A DNA stretch of 64,000 bases from Opisthorchis felineus (Eukaryota; Platyhelminthes; Trematoda; Opisthorchiida; Opisthorchiidae), in assembly GCA_004794785.1 (NCBI GenBank), contig SJOL01008423.1, positions 82,588 through 146,587 of the forward strand, in the 5' to 3' direction. This document shows, one piece after another, positions 1 through 12,745 of the stretch. Position 1 is the first letter of the stretch; every line of letters begins with the position of its first letter. The position numbers were made by a program, and so were the translations under genes. The notes under the pieces were generated by a model. That model made no database searches. It was not told the origin of the DNA and was given only the letters and a program-made list of their open reading frames with translations.

Positions 1-70
1 ACAACTAGTTGAAGCAGGCCCATCAGTCGGGCTGCGAGTAGCCTGCCATTGGGAAAACACAACGAGACCA

Positions 71-281
71 GCGAAATATACTCATTTGCAAACAAATTTG
101 GTTATGCGAGAGACACCTGGAACCCAGCTGAATCGCTCGTTTGTGATTTTTTCAAGTACAACATAAGATTGACGGAAACTCGGGGACTGCGCCTACCTGA
201 TGAGCCCCAAGAAGGGCGAAACCGGTCATGGGTTGTCGAAGAATTTTCAGCAACCCTATGAGTGGTGCATTACGTATATAT
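71..281 (+). mobile_element. Hammerhead repeat element, head-to-head composite copy (copy A)
   Basis: Copy of the dispersed hammerhead family. Bases 71-158 are a reverse-oriented segment (CTCATTTGC motif, then the hairpin whose arms read ACCTGGAACC and CAGCTGAAT). Bases 160-281 are a forward-oriented ribozyme segment. The two halves meet at TTCAAG, a short sequence present in both parent strands, so the junction looks like microhomology joining. The flanks AACGAGACCA (61-70) and AACAAGACTA (282-291) match at 8 of 10 positions and may be an old target-site duplication. The composite layout is shared with copies at 42362 and 47271, so this is a recurring form. No protein is encoded; the ORF over it is incidental. 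Confidence 0.75.
162..260 (+). ncRNA. Hammerhead ribozyme, intact canonical core
   Basis: CTGATGA lies at 197-203, followed by stem II (GCCC, loop CAAGAA, GGGC) and GAAA at 218-221. A short stem III (CGGTC pairing with GGTTG, partly by wobble) then leads to the predicted cleavage site after C237 (GTC). The open stem I is formed by 162-180 with 241-260. This is the type I layout, with helix I open. Every invariant core base is present. Oddities are an unpaired C beside stem III and a lopsided internal loop (about 15 bases against 3) next to the core in stem I, so activity is uncertain. Confidence 0.75.
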
Positions 282-289
282 AACAAGAC

Positions 290-1690
290 TAGTTCTTCAT
301 GGAGGACAAAAGTCCTCACACTTATTTTAATCCGAAAATGGAAGAATTTATTATGGAACTTACACTAAGCAGCGAGCCTGGTATGAATATTCCCCGAGTT
401 AGGTGTGAACACTTCCATTATGGTTTACTCTGTCTTAGCATTTTAGAAACAGGAATGATACTGTTGAATAAGGACGCTAGCAGATGTTAGCATTCTACCT
501 TTAGATATGTCCTATCAGTTCTTCGATAGCAAGAGCCGTTTACTTGAAAGAAGTTTATGAGACGCGAGTGCTGAGTTTAAAATTAGTCACATGATTGTAG
601 CAATGTGTCTGTGACTGTCCAGGTTTATGTCTTCGCGATCAATGCAGCGACTGACGTCACGTAACGCTGCTAAATTCATGTTGGGAATTCGGTCGGCCGA
701 TTTCAATAGTCTCAGTAAAGATCCTCATCAACATCAGGTCGATGAGTTGATCGGCTCTAGAAAGATACCTGCTGCCCTAGAAAGCGTTTGCTTGTGTGAG
801 CGAATTCACGATGTCAAAAGTTCTCTCTTCAGCATGCCACATAGTTAAAATGTTTGGAAGAACCTATATAGAGATACATTGTTATGATGACCAACACACG
901 ATTAGCTGAAAATACAAAGAAACCACGATGACCCGATTATCAATGGACGCAATAAGAGTATGTTGTACCAAGGAGAAGAAACTACACGTCAGGAAAACAA
1001 CTTTTGCCACATCATGGTTTCTCTACTGTATTCCTCAGGGAAAGCACGTTCCCTATGTCTATTCAAGAAGTAGACCCTGGCTCTCAAAGTTTCCTAACAG
1101 TGTCCTCTTCAGTTGGCCTGAAATTTCCCCATTGACTAACACGATCAGTGCCGACACTGAACTGCCTCAAGAAATTGGTGGATTCTTCAAATTTCGATTT
1201 AATTTTAAAGATATTCGGCTTGGTCCCGAGCATGTTAGCTTTCTAGGACGTGGCATTTGAAACAAGTTGCTGGAAGTTCCGCCCGGCCTTTTAACGCTTC
1301 TCATAACTAAACGTTATTAAATCAGAATGCGCTTTCCCTAGAAATTACGCTCTGCGACTCCTAAATTAATTTAGCTAGCTAGGTGGTACAGAGTTATTCG
1401 TTCATAAGGAAAACCGGCGAGGATTATTAGGCAGGTTGAGCATGTTGATGCACTGTCCTCAGTATGTTAGTGCGCTGAAAACGTATAGCTGTGGTTATCG
1501 ACTCATTTTGTACATTGCGTGAACATCAAAATTTTTAACCTTCAAAAATGCGGGCTCCGAAGCCAACTCTGAAAAGCACTCAGCAGCATTCGTCGTTAGG
1601 CACGATTTGTTGTGTGATCCCTCCGAATGGAGGCGACTTCACCGGGGGCCTCACTAGATATTTTCCTTTGTCATTGAGAATGTTGGTAGC
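290..1690. other. No recognisable feature
   Basis: Short chance ORFs only, such as 928-1260 (110 codons), with no domain or repeat I recognise. It may be intron or intergenic DNA. Confidence 0.4.
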
Positions 1691-2084
1691 TCAGGTAGCC
1701 TAGATGGCAGTTGGTTTTTTCGCTCAGGTGGGCTTTGATTGCAAACGCTTCATCATCAATCGAGTTGACATCATCAGCGCGTTGTTGGGGAGCGTAGTGG
1801 TGCGTAGCGATGGGTTGGTGGTTGTGCGTTGAGTAGTGTTGTGTGTGTTAATATACGTGCTGCTAGCTGGGGCTGATCTTCGATCACGATTAGTTGTTCG
1901 GTCAGGCGGTTCCATTGGTTGCTCTGTTATCCTCTGTTCCGACTGATCGATGGCCACGTGACCTTGGCCTCCCTTGCTCTCGTGCTCCGGTCGATGCTAG
2001 AGTGATCTCTGCCCTGGACCCCTCCGGGTGCCGGCTTGTGACCCTTATTGATCCAACCCCAATGAGTTCCTTGTTTCTTCGTTT

Positions 2085-2895
2085 CTTGGTCTGATATTAG
2101 GCTCTTCTTGAATATTCCGGTTGAGATATTGGTCCTTTGCACGCAGAGGTGCCTCGGTTGATCGAATCCGCGGTGGAGTACCATGCATCCAGAAATTCCT
2201 TCCCGTATCTCGTGTCTCCGCATGCCAAAATCTTTGTATTTTCCAGATTGAATTTGTGGCCTTCTTGGTCTTCGTGTATGGATATCAAGGACAGGGGGTC
2301 ATGTCCCCAGACGGCTGAGTTGTGTTCATAATTTCCTCTCAGTTTGTCCAACGTAGACTTTGTTGCAGTTGATGCAGTTGATTTGGTATATCACGTGGTT
2401 CCTCTAGGTTTTGCCTTGGTTGTCCTTCGGTCTTGAGATTAATTTCCTTAGAGTGGCATTCCTTTTTGAGCTAATAATCTGGTTGCGAGTTCCTACATGT
2501 TCTTGATGTAAAGCAAAACTTCCCATCTGGCTGCTTGTTCTTGCTATTGCTGTTGTTGGGATATCTTCTTCTTCAAGCCTTTCTTGATAAAATCCCTTAG
2601 ACATTCATTGTTCTGTAATACTCTGAATAGATGGTTTTCTTCTTTCTTCCTTAGTTCTGTGGTGCTGCAGTGTGTCTCCGTCCTCTTGAACAGGGTTTGG
2701 ACGCAGCTCTTCTTGAGGTTCATTGAATAATTGGCGTTGTAGTTCAGTATTTGATCCGTATGTATCTCCAGGGTCCCATTCACCTTCCTGTTCACTAAAA
2801 CGTCCAAGAATGCAAGTCGGTTGTTCCTTTCCAGTTCGCTTGTAGAGTTGATATCTTCGAACATGGTGTCGAGCAGTGAACAAACCAACGGCCAT
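2085..2895 (-). pseudogene. Penelope-like retroelement remnant: end of RT plus GIY-YIG endonuclease
   Basis: Read on the minus strand. Positions 2888-2544 give the end of a Penelope-type reverse transcriptase: RLAFLDVLVNRK, then HTDQILNY, then a helical region ending DFIKKGL. Next comes the linker ATLRKLISRPKD (about 2470-2410). The GIY-YIG endonuclease follows: HVIYQINCINCNKVYVGQT at about 2395-2343, with the paired CxxC cysteines typical of Penelope endonucleases, then PLSLISIHEDQEGHKF and KEFLDAWYSTADSINR to about 2140. At least two frameshifts and several stops separate these blocks, and the N-terminal palm and fingers are absent, so this is a dead 5'-truncated copy. Penelope-like elements use the nuclease to nick DNA and prime reverse transcription. 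The stretch 1700-2084 may be its 3' tail. Such elements are candidate drivers for hammerhead repeats, an inference from other animals. Confidence 0.88.
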
Positions 2896-2905
2896 ATTTT
2901 TCTCT

Positions 2906-5900
2906 GCTAGTCACAGCTCAATGTCCTATTATCAACGCCATTGTGTATATTATTTTTTGTGAATTAAAACGACATTTAAGATACAATCAAGGGAGCGTAA
3001 CAGGCAAATTAGCCTGTTTTTTTCTCGACTGTAAAACCGGCTGTGAGGCTACTCTAATTTAAACGATTCCTGGTTGTATCACCTCGTAAAATACCAGTCT
3101 TTCACGACACAGGCTTCTAAATACCAGTTTATGATCAAACGGTCACAAGCTCTTCTGTGAATAAGTATTCACTAGTGTTTTTACCCCTTATCCAACATTT
3201 CCCCATATCATAAGTTCAAGATAGTGCAATGAATCATTTCTCTGAATGATATTTTCGGTCGCTAAGGGGAATGGTCCGGCTTCAGAGTTTTTCTCTTTCC
3301 GACAACTTTTTTAGGAAGCGCATTCCCCTGAGTTGAAATTTCATGTATTGAGATAACATTTATTGTTCTAATTGCTTCCACGTACACTCTAGCAGTCAGA
3401 TATCATTGCGAACTGTATTCCAACATCGGTTGCCACGGTAGCAATGCACCGAAATCATCCCAAAATTGAACGATTAGGTTTGGTTAGGCAAGTTTTTTTA
3501 GTTTTCCTGGAAGTATTTTGTACAGTACATTACATTGTGGTTTACGGCTAACCACGTATGATAAATGTCGGTTTCTGAACCGCGAAAGATGCGGGAGTGT
3601 TGGTACTTTGCGTTCCTCATTCTCGGCCGATTACAACCTTTCACTTTTCGAAAATCCGCCCCTGCGCGATGATAAAAAAATGCATGTACAACTTACAAAT
3701 CTAGCCCACTGAAATAGGGTCTCCCTATTCACTAGCCTAATCAATCAAACTTTGGCTCATTTACTACGTAAACGTTGAAAAACTGCAAGATACGCCTGAA
3801 TGCCGCATGCTGTCTGGTTGATAGTCCCCCTAATGCATCTGTGATGCTGTGAAAAAAGGTGCTTCCTGATTGTGAGAATAACAGATAAATTTCAACTGAC
3901 TGTTGTGCTGATCCCACTTCGAAAAGCTAGGTGTATTTGTACGCGTATCCCATGTTTATCACGTTCTGTTTGCCTTTATAAAAAGCTACTGTCAGGAAGT
4001 CTCGCCTATAGAGGAACTGAAAATACATTTGCTCAATCGATCCATCTTAATCGGGCCTATCAGATCACGGCATTTCAGTTGTAGATTTTGAGTGTTTCGA
4101 CTGGGACATAATTGTCGTCAAGTGTAACTTGAGACATGTTTTGATTTGGCACATTCCCAGCTTCACGTCCCTCCACAGCACCATCCCCACCTGCTGTAGC
4201 TGTCACCAGCGTCAATGTTCGGACTGTACCGCACAGAGAAAAGCGGTGACAACGGTCCCTCACAGATCCGTGCAAAAACCCTAAAGCGTAATTTATGAAA
4301 TCCTCGGAGGTGCGTCGGACTCAAAAACAGACGGAAGGAAAAACAGAATGAAGAAAAACCGATCCGCGGCGGATACGTTATTCGTCATGGTTTAGGTGAG
4401 CCACAAAGAATACAAGATGTGGAAGGATGTTTCAATTCCTCTGTCTCTAAAGCGTTTTTATTTCGGAAGTGTCCAGGTTGTTTTTAAGAAAAGAGATCCA
4501 GTCACATAAATAAATTGAGCTGAGATACGTCGTCAAAAACATCGTTGAACTGTTCCCAAAGCTTTCTCAGTAGTGGTACCTCTTAAAGGGGTAAGCGTGT
4601 AGGTTGCGGTCTCAGCTCAGTTCACCTTGCTTCTCAACTGAGCGGCTGTCACCATTGGAGAAGCTATGTTTCAAGATATGAGTGCTCTCATAAAGTTCTT
4701 CTCAAGCGTAAACAGAGAAGCCGGGCGGAAGTTATTTGACCGTTAATGGGACTTACAATTATGGTTTATGTTTAGGACCGAACCACTAAAATTTCAAACA
4801 GGCAATTCTCCCGGTAACTATGGAGCGCGAAAAGTGCTTTTTCTCCTTAAAATCGGTTAAGGCGGGGCCAATTGCCGCTGGTTTATAAGGTGAATAGCGG
4901 GAAGTTCAAAAATTTCGGTGCATGTTGCGCACGGTTATTCAAGGTGAAAGTAACTCCTCAAAAATATTGGCTATGGCATCGTGGTAGAACCAGCCGTAAG
5001 TGACATTCCAGTTACTCGGATCCGTGCAATACCGAAGTCTAAGAAATTACGAATATTGATTCTCCGACTTTGTTCCTTTGAGGCAGTTTTGACGTTTCAC
5101 CATCCAGTGTGTACAACGTTTTCTGGTTTACAATTCTTCACGCGCTTACGTGTCATAAGGACCACTGGGTTGCCACAGGGTGTATATTTGCAGGGGATGT
5201 AGTGGCAGACTTTGAGTATAGGAGGGAAAGACTTGTTTTAGTTTGACGCGTGCGCGACTTTCTAAACTTTCAGTTTGTGTACCCAGTTTTCTTTGAGACA
5301 AACTGACTTACCACGGTTATTCTGATTGTCAGCGCTGTTTGCGCAGCCGGTTGATGTCGTCGAAGCTGGAGCTGTGTGCACAGGCCACATTTGGTATCAG
5401 TACAAATGACCATGAAAATGAACACGACATTGAATTGGTTTTCTTAATCACTCCGAATCGACCGGTGTATAGGTATCCTCCGATTCAGTCAGACGACTTA
5501 ATCGGACCAGCTGATTCCCGAATGAACCTGAAACTATGCCTCCTTAGAATAGACGAAGAGGTATTGCAAATCTCTGTTTTTAACTGGTCTTCATGTAGGA
5601 TGCATCTAAGGTCTTTTTAAAGCAAAAGAACTAAACGAGACAAGAGGGAGTATGTCGAGAACGATTGCACAGTCACGTCAATAGCTCTGTCCTCATTTCG
5701 TTCCACAGGAGCTGATTCACTTTCATACTGACCCTTTACGACGTATCGACTCAGCTACTCATCTGATAGCCAGCACTGAAGCCAGTTTATTGCAATATCC
5801 ATCATGTCGGGGGTTCTATGTGAATGTGGCAACCAGTCACGATGCATCACACTGTTTGCTTTCAGGAAGTCGTCGACCCCGCTGAGCATTCAGAATGTTA

Positions 5901-8670
5901 AGGCAATAACTATTCTTTAAAATGAAATATTTGTGCGCGCTGCGGAAGGGTTTTCTCTTGAAGCGTGGTACGAGTGACCGCGAAGATACGATCGTGATCT
6001 ACCGTTTCGGCGACCCTGGATAGGACACTGAGTGGGTGTCTTTATAGTGGCTGCCAGCCTGTGTTCTTACTATCTGTGCAAAGGCTGTTTCAGAATCGAA
6101 TATCTACTAGCGAGGGGGCGAGTACATACTGTATAGCCACACGATGATGAATTACGTATGGGACTGAACCACAAGGCAAATTACTGACGTCGATTGCCTG
6201 AATGAGCACAGAAAAACAAGGTAATGCGGCGCTTCATTGCCTAGTGACCTCGCTGTCCTGAAGCTCAAAAGAAGGTGCAGTCTCTGTTCAGATCGCATAC
6301 TGTTGTATCATAGTTAGATGGTCTGCTGTTTGAATTTTCAGAATTCATTTTCTTTCCAGGGATGTTTTAGTAGAATACCATTTTTTAACACACCAATTTA
6401 AGAGACCAAATGACTAGCCAACCTTTTCGGATGAGTCTCTCAGTCTGGCTACCGTAGATGTTACATTTGTACTTTGACAACCATGGGCCAGACCCTAGAA
6501 TTTAATCACATCCGCCCTAAAAAGTGGCAAGTGATCCATCCAATTCATTAACAAGGTTAAAGATGAACACCAGAAATCTCAATAAATGCGTCAAGAGAAC
6601 CCGTAACTAGCAGCCAAGCCAGCATATCAGCGTGAGGATAAAGGCAGTGTAATATCCGATGCATCAAACGAATATCACTATGGATAAGAACGAACAAGAC
6701 AAATGCAGTAATAAAACTGCACACGCTTTGTTGCACTCAGTGCACCTTCTGCATTTTCAGACAGTTACCACAAAAACACCTGTGGTAACAACTCTGGCCA
6801 CCCCTATTTCAGACGGGGAGCCCTCATTTCCATGAGTTTTTACTCAACAGGTAGCGGTGTTTTGTTGGTCACATCTCATCTCACATAAAGTGTTCACATG
6901 TGTCATATGAATTCTGACAGACAGATTCCTACGACTTGCCGATCTGTTCAGTAGATCGCAAACTATTTTGAGCCGTAACCCCTGCTACTATTACCCAGGG
7001 ATTTCAATCCGCAAGTTTCCTCCTTGGAAAACAAAGCCATTCCTAATCAACAGGTAATCGGTAATTGGTAGTACTTCATCTTCATCTTACTACTTTATTT
7101 CGGAAGAAGAATAAACCGCAATAGGGACATATCAATTTTGCTAGTTTCCTAGGGTCTCACCTAATCAGAAACTTTTGACACGTACATGCTTCGTTCGTAT
7201 GATATGGACGCGGCCTTCTCAAGAAAATGTTCATACAAACAATATGACGGTTGGAAGGAAGAGCAAACTGCAATAAGATTGGTTGACAATGCTGTTCAGT
7301 AAAGTCTTTCTTCAAACTGGAGAACTACTCATGGCTTAGTGCTGGAGACTCTTTGATCTAGGGGGCTAGTAAGCCTGGTGATAAAGCGTCGCTTGTTGTC
7401 GTCAAATTGCAATTGATTCGGTTGTTGCGAGTATACTTTGTCGGGCGACTTTAGAATGATTCGTTGGCACTGGGTAGATCACACTGCCATCCGACAAAAT
7501 ATACTCACAACAACCGAAATAATTGCAGTTTGACTACGACAACCGACTCTTTGTCACTAAAAGCGTCAGGTGAAAGCAGTGGTCCTACTATGGCTCACCA
7601 TTCCTCTAGGTCTACAGCACTGATCCATAAGCAGTTATCAGCCCGTTATATTGCAACTTCCTCTCCATTGTGGTCCTCATATTACTTGTAAGTGCATTTG
7701 CCTGACGAGACCATATCGAACTCATGATTGAAACATGAGGGTTCTAAGTTATGGAGGGCATATCTACCAAACTTAAGATAGATTTCCATGTCTGTTTCCA
7801 GGAAATGCGAAGGAGTACTACAGTTCTCCACTTTGATTCGTGACCGATACGAAGAACCTGACTTGTGAAGGTCACATGGACACAATTAAAAATAGTTCAC
7901 CTGAGACTGTCTTTACTGTTTTAGAAAGAGAGGGGTGCATAATCTTGGCGAATATTTTCGTGTACTCATTGTGTAAGAAACCAGAGGATATGTGGACAAA
8001 TCTAATCATGATACAATAGGACTGATGAGACATCTGGAATCTCTGGGCCATCAGAATGCGGGAGGTTGCTGAAGACGGAGATCATCAATCCAGTTTATAA
8101 TTCTATGGACTTTTGTCGCAGGTCTAACTTTGACCCCCGCTTCCTTAATCTTAGTAGCAATAAAAGCGCCCTTGCAGCATTATATCTACTGTTTGCGGCC
8201 CCCTGGGCTTCAACTTGATCCACAAATGCATTGATCGAGCCAAAGGTCAGATTAGACTTAACTTTTTCTATAAAGCTCCAACTAAAGGAAACGCGATTGC
8301 AGAGGAACGTTCGGCCGAGTGAGTCCTAAATTGAGTAGAGAGGGTAAGCACATTTACACCCAACTTACAACCCACTCCAGTGGTTTGCTAAGAGTAGGAA
8401 TAGTGAGAACGGAGATCGTTTAGATGGGTAAACTGACGCTGTGGTAACATCAGATTCTGCTGCAAAGCAAGCGAAACAAAAAAGTTTTCAGGCCATGAAC
8501 CTTTGCATCACCTCAGGTTTAGCATGTATATGGGGTATGAACTGAACGCTTCTCCCCTGTTGCCTGTTCGTTCGCAAGGTGCCCCTTCTTCATCAAGTGA
8601 CCGTTGACCACAACTTCGGGCGGTGGTAACACGATGATCAGAAACAAATCGTTACAATCAGCGGACATAG
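2906..8670. other. Long stretch without recognisable features
   Basis: I see no domain-bearing ORF, RNA gene or strong repeat here. ORFs such as 5339-5620 (+) look like chance. If the nuclear receptor gene continues leftward, part of this may be intron. A weak candidate exon at 4189-4319 is listed under rejected items. Confidence 0.4.
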
Positions 8671-8897
8671 TACACTATTCATAAGGTTGCTGAGAACTCT
8701 TAGGCAGCTCACGATCGGTTTCGCTTTCCTTTGGGCTCATCAGGTAGGCGCAGTCCCCGTGTTTCCGTCAACATTATGTTCTACTGGAACCCAAATTGGA
8801 CAGATTTCGACAAATACACTCATTTGCCTACCGATTTGGGTTTGACGGGAGATTTGCCTGGAACCCAGCTGAATCTCTCGTTTTACATGACGTTCTT
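8671..8897 (-). mobile_element. Hammerhead repeat element, reverse unit (copy B, left half)
   Basis: Reverse-oriented unit running from the tail after the ribozyme through the ribozyme and the downstream hairpins. On the minus strand CTGATGA and GAAA survive, but stem II is broken (GCCC facing AAGC) and the cleavage dinucleotide context is CC rather than TC, so it should be inactive. It abuts a forward unit at 8898, giving a head-to-head pair. Confidence 0.8.
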
Positions 8898-9107
8898 GAC
8901 CTGTTGAAGAGTTCTACGCATTACGTATTTACCTCTATGCATGTATCGCGATATATCAAATATCGCGCCAAGTGAAACATGAGGCGGCCTGGTGCAGCAC
9001 ATTCAGTTGCCTAAGAACATTATAAAAATCGGGAGACCCATCTGGGTTCCAGGTGAGTCTCTCGTCAAAACGAAAATGGTATGCAAATGAGTGCATTTGT
9101 CGAAATT
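8898..9107 (+). mobile_element. Hammerhead repeat element, forward unit (copy B, right half)
   Basis: It begins at CTGTTGAAGAG, which corresponds to the predicted hammerhead cleavage site, so this unit starts where a self-cleaved RNA would start. It then carries the TATCGCGATATATC hairpin, the GAAACATGAGGCGGCC block, the GGGTTCCAGGTGAG hairpin arm and ends past GCAAATGAGTGC. Confidence 0.8.
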
Positions 9108-10242
9108 GTTAAAATTTTCTTTTGACCGCTTTCATCACCGAATTTCTCAGCCAACTTTACATATTTGGGCTTCATGCACGCAAGGCGTGTAGCCCTGAGA
9201 TGAGCGTAGGAAAAACACGCAAGTTTCAGACGGTCATTTTGGCAGTACAGTTTCGCCTGAGGCAGATTGAAAAGGCAGTGAAAACGCACACCTCAAACCA
9301 ACATGTCTGCCCTCAATAACGGATGAGACACCGAGGAGTAGTGAACACAAAATCAAATCGAATTAGTAAAATCAGTAGTCAGACATCCAACGAAACTAAT
9401 CGACAACCAATAGCCCAGCAACTTACGCCTCTATTCCTCCATTGTACGCTTGCATTTCCTCCCTATAGGCTGGGGAAATCTTCCAGTTTGAAAACTTTTA
9501 TTCTGTTTTTGCATTTATTGTTTTACCCGTTTTTGAGTGATTTTCTTTTCATAAGGTAACACAGACTTTGTCCCTGTTATAAACGGTTTGTCCTATTTAA
9601 ATTGCGGTAGAAATCAGCCATAAAACAACTCGTGCTCTCCTTCACAATAAAATACATAAGAACATCTAATTTGACTGTTTTTGTAACTCGGCTCTATTCT
9701 TGTAGTCGCACAAACTGGTCGGACCGTGTCAAGAACGAACTCGATTCTACTGTTTAACTTGGTTTGGGTTTGGTAGTGTGTCGAACTATTGGTAGCTCGG
9801 GTGAGTTCATTGGGGGAACAATTTGTACAGGCGTTTTTCCTCTTTGTTCTTGGATTCTGCTGTGCTGCAATGTGTTTCGATCCGTTGGAAAAGTGTCCGA
9901 ATTCAGCTTTGGTTTGGGTTTGTTGAAACACAATTTGTCCTAGTCTTGGTAGCTCATAAAATCTCGTCAGCTGTTACAAACTGCAGTCGAAAATTTTATC
10001 GATTTTCCGGTGATAAGCACTTCAGGTCCAGCACAGCACAGCTGTGGCGAGCTGTCAATCACGTGTATCCTCAGCCAAGTGGTCCTGATGTTTTTCAGTT
10101 GCATGACAAGCAAAGACGACTGTTTATTGTCCCCCAGGTCAACACAACCTATCCTCTTAACATCGACATAATCATCAACAGTAGCATTCTTGTCCGTTCT
10201 TACCAATTTTTGACCCCCCTGTAGCTTTTTTGAACCGTGAAC
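9108..10242. other. No recognisable feature
   Basis: Overlapping chance ORFs on both strands (9614-9931 minus, 9823-10224 plus) have no recognisable domains. Confidence 0.35.
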
Positions 10243-10256
10243 AATGCCATATAATA

Positions 10257-10338
10257 ATAATAATATCACAAACGAGAGATTCAGCTGGGTTCTAGGTGAG
10301 TCTCTCGCAAAACCAAATTTGTTTGCAAATGAGTGTAT
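10257..10338 (+). mobile_element. Hammerhead repeat element, short copy with target-site duplication (copy C)
   Basis: An 82-bp fragment holding the hairpin made of ACGAGAGATTCAGCTGG and its complementary arm, then GCAAATGAGTGTAT. It is flanked by AATGCCATATAATA (10243-10256) and AATGTCATATAATA (10339-10352), identical at 13 of 14 bases. This is a convincing target-site duplication for a 5'-truncated insertion ending just after GAGTGTAT. Confidence 0.8.
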
Positions 10339-10352
10339 AATGTCATATAATA

Positions 10353-12560
10353 TTCATTTTGTTGATGCACGACACGACAAAACTGTACGAGTACAGTGTA
10401 TATCCAATACACTAAAGAGTTTACGCTCTACTCTTACAGACTTAAAGCCCTCCCTCTTGTGTATTAGCTAAGAAACAACAGTTCTGATTGAGAGCAGCTA
10501 CACGAATTTTAAGACGAGATGTGTAGAAAGCTTAATATGGTCAGGTAGACTTGAGCACTTCAGTCGCTGCACTGACTGAGGGATGTATTGTTCAACGTTA
10601 CATTTGAATCGATTACACCCGAGGGAAGCAGTGAGCCCACTCAAGAGAGTGTGAGAACAGAACAGATCATTGGCTTTTCACGAAAAGGTGCCAAAATGCA
10701 ACCTTTTTAAACAATTGAAAACCCTCAACAGAGTAGCCTTCTTCGGAAAGAGAACAGTGCTCCCGATTGCTGGAATTTTGGTTGTATATGAGTTATATAT
10801 GTCCCCAGGAGCAAACAACTATCACCAGTGAACGCCCAGGGACATTTTGACTGGCTATGAGCTCACCAAGCCACTGTGGAGAATGGAATATAGCGATGTG
10901 ACTTTTGAGCGTACACCTTAGCAACAGATAGGGCAACACGGCGTACCGTTGACCGAGATGTTAACAACATGAACTCGAAATGACTTTCCGTAGCGTGCTT
11001 ATTGGGGTCATTTGAACAATAGATTGAGAGGTCAGGCACTGCAAGCAGCGCGGTGGATAGGAAATGTTGTCAGGACAAAATTCAAAGCTCAAAATTAATG
11101 CACATCATATTGTCGTCATCGCTACAAAGGTTAATTCGGCAACGGTTGAGCCGAGTGATTTCACGATACCGAGATGGAATAAACAACTGCTGCCGTTTTT
11201 CTCATGTCCGTGATCGAGTGGTCCGCAACAGAAACGATCTCTGTCGATGGGGTGAGCCACCACAAAGCGAACCACTCTGGGGGTTGTCGTGGTTGCCGGT
11301 CTACTGGTGCGACTGGAAGGCACGCATGCAAAATTTGTTTGTTATTTTCATGAACGGGTAGCTTCTGTGGGATCATTGAATAAGGTTACCATAAAGATGG
11401 CTCAGCTAGGATGTTTCGGCGATGATGATGACGACGTGTATGAAAGGAGGAGTTTGGGACGTATCTTCACTGACCAGGTTAATAGAACTAAATGAGGGCA
11501 CTGTTCCTTTTTAGTAGGCGTATAGGCAGATCACAGTTTATCTGACTAGGGGTGAGGTACGTTCTACACGAACGAATAAACGCTAGACTCTTGTAGGAAC
11601 GCTGGGCGCTTGAAGAGGATCCTGTAGGGACTGAATAAACGGATGATTATTCCATTCTGGTCAAACATTATCCTGACTGCTTCAAACGTGTAACTTTTAA
11701 TGAGATATGAAGGGCGAAAAACTTCACAGCACAGTGCAGGCCATTGAATTGTAGTGTTTCCCGAAGTTGCCGCATAATATTTCAGAACTCTTTACGAACA
11801 GCACGTCAGTTGCCAGGCAAAAAGTTTTAAATAAACGCTTATATAGCTGGAAATTATACAGTTCTGAAAGAGATAATCGAACAGATGTTTTCTTCTCGTT
11901 ACTTCTCATCTACTTTATGAGGCTGGATTAACCACACAGCACTATTTTAGGCAGTTCCCGTCACACAGCTGCGCATATTCTGTTCCAGAGTTGAATCCAT
12001 TACTTGGCATAGCCCATCTGACGGAGTCGTAGACACCCGCACATTGTTGAGCGGATGTTTTCTCTGGACGTAAAAACTGGATGCACACCATGCCATCCAT
12101 AAAGTGTTAAAAAACAAGCAACAAGCATTATTTTGTTCTGAGCCTCTGCAATCTCCGATATGCAAGCTAGTTCCGAAAGGCTACGATTCCGTTCGGGTCC
12201 GGAGCGCACATCGAAAAATTTTCGGAACTGGCAACCTCGCCAATTCGAAAATGTCATTGAACAGCTGTCCCGTCAACAAACAGACTTCACCATGCTAACG
12301 GTGAATTTTTTCTTGTCTAGACAGAGTTCTATCGATGACGCAGTAATTCGATAAAAGATCTACGGTGAGCCCATTTGACAAATCACTTTCTGGAGATTGG
12401 GCTTCGTGACAGATTTGCCGGTTGATTTGATTTGTGGAGCGAAGTTTCTCTTACACCATGAACATTCAGAAACTGGCATAAATTAGGCTTCAGTCAGCAG
12501 TAATATGAAGTGATACGTTATCGGTTAGATTACACAAGTCCCGTTGGACAGTTTACTCAC
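10353..12560. other. No recognisable feature; probably intron downstream of the 12561 exon
   Basis: It lies on the 3' side of a good minus-strand splice donor (GTGAGT at 12560-12555), so at least its right part should be NR4A intron. No next ligand-binding-domain exon was recognised. Confidence 0.4.
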
Positions 12561-12745
12561 CTCAGTGCCAAGCGCAAGCTGAGCAAATCCAGTGAGTGCA
12601 TCTTAAGTAAGACTTCTCGATCATTAGCCGTAAGCGATGAAAATCCCGGAACGAGCTCAGCGTAGCGACGAAGTTCGTGCAGTGACTGCTGAAGAGCATT
12701 GCATAACCGCACCAGGGAGGCATTTTCTGACCGGTTACAGGACAC
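12561..12745 (-). CDS. NR4A: NR4A-type nuclear receptor exon: ligand-binding domain helices about 3-5
   Basis: Minus-strand exon of 185 nt. The acceptor is a T-rich tract ending CAACAG (AG at 12747-12746). The donor is CTGAG|GTGAGT (GT at 12560-12559). It begins in phase 0, matching the end of the upstream exon, and ends with two bases of a codon. The translation includes LVRLCNALQQSLHELRRYAE, then LVPGFSSLTANDREVLLKM, then LDLLSLRLALR. This is the nuclear receptor ligand-binding-domain signature region; NR4A receptors read like IPGF..LP..DQ.LL followed by LRLAYR. NR4A proteins are nuclear transcription factors that bind NBRE-type sites as monomers and are mostly ligand-independent. The usual DQ pair before LL is DR here. 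Downstream exons for helices 6-12 were not found in the window. Confidence 0.87.

Noticed and set aside
49..261. 70-codon ORF over hammerhead copy A
   Set aside because: It runs through the ribozyme and hairpins; the frame is not conserved in other copies.
4189..4319. Possible next NR4A ligand-binding-domain exon on the minus strand (T-rich acceptor ending TTTTTGAG, open frame, donor-like CAG|GTGGGG)
   Set aside because: Splice signals and phase are acceptable, but the translation does not resemble helices 6-8 of NR4A well enough.
10257..10338. Hairpin considered as a microRNA precursor
   Set aside because: The hairpin is part of a dispersed mobile repeat present in many copies, so a conserved miRNA is unlikely.
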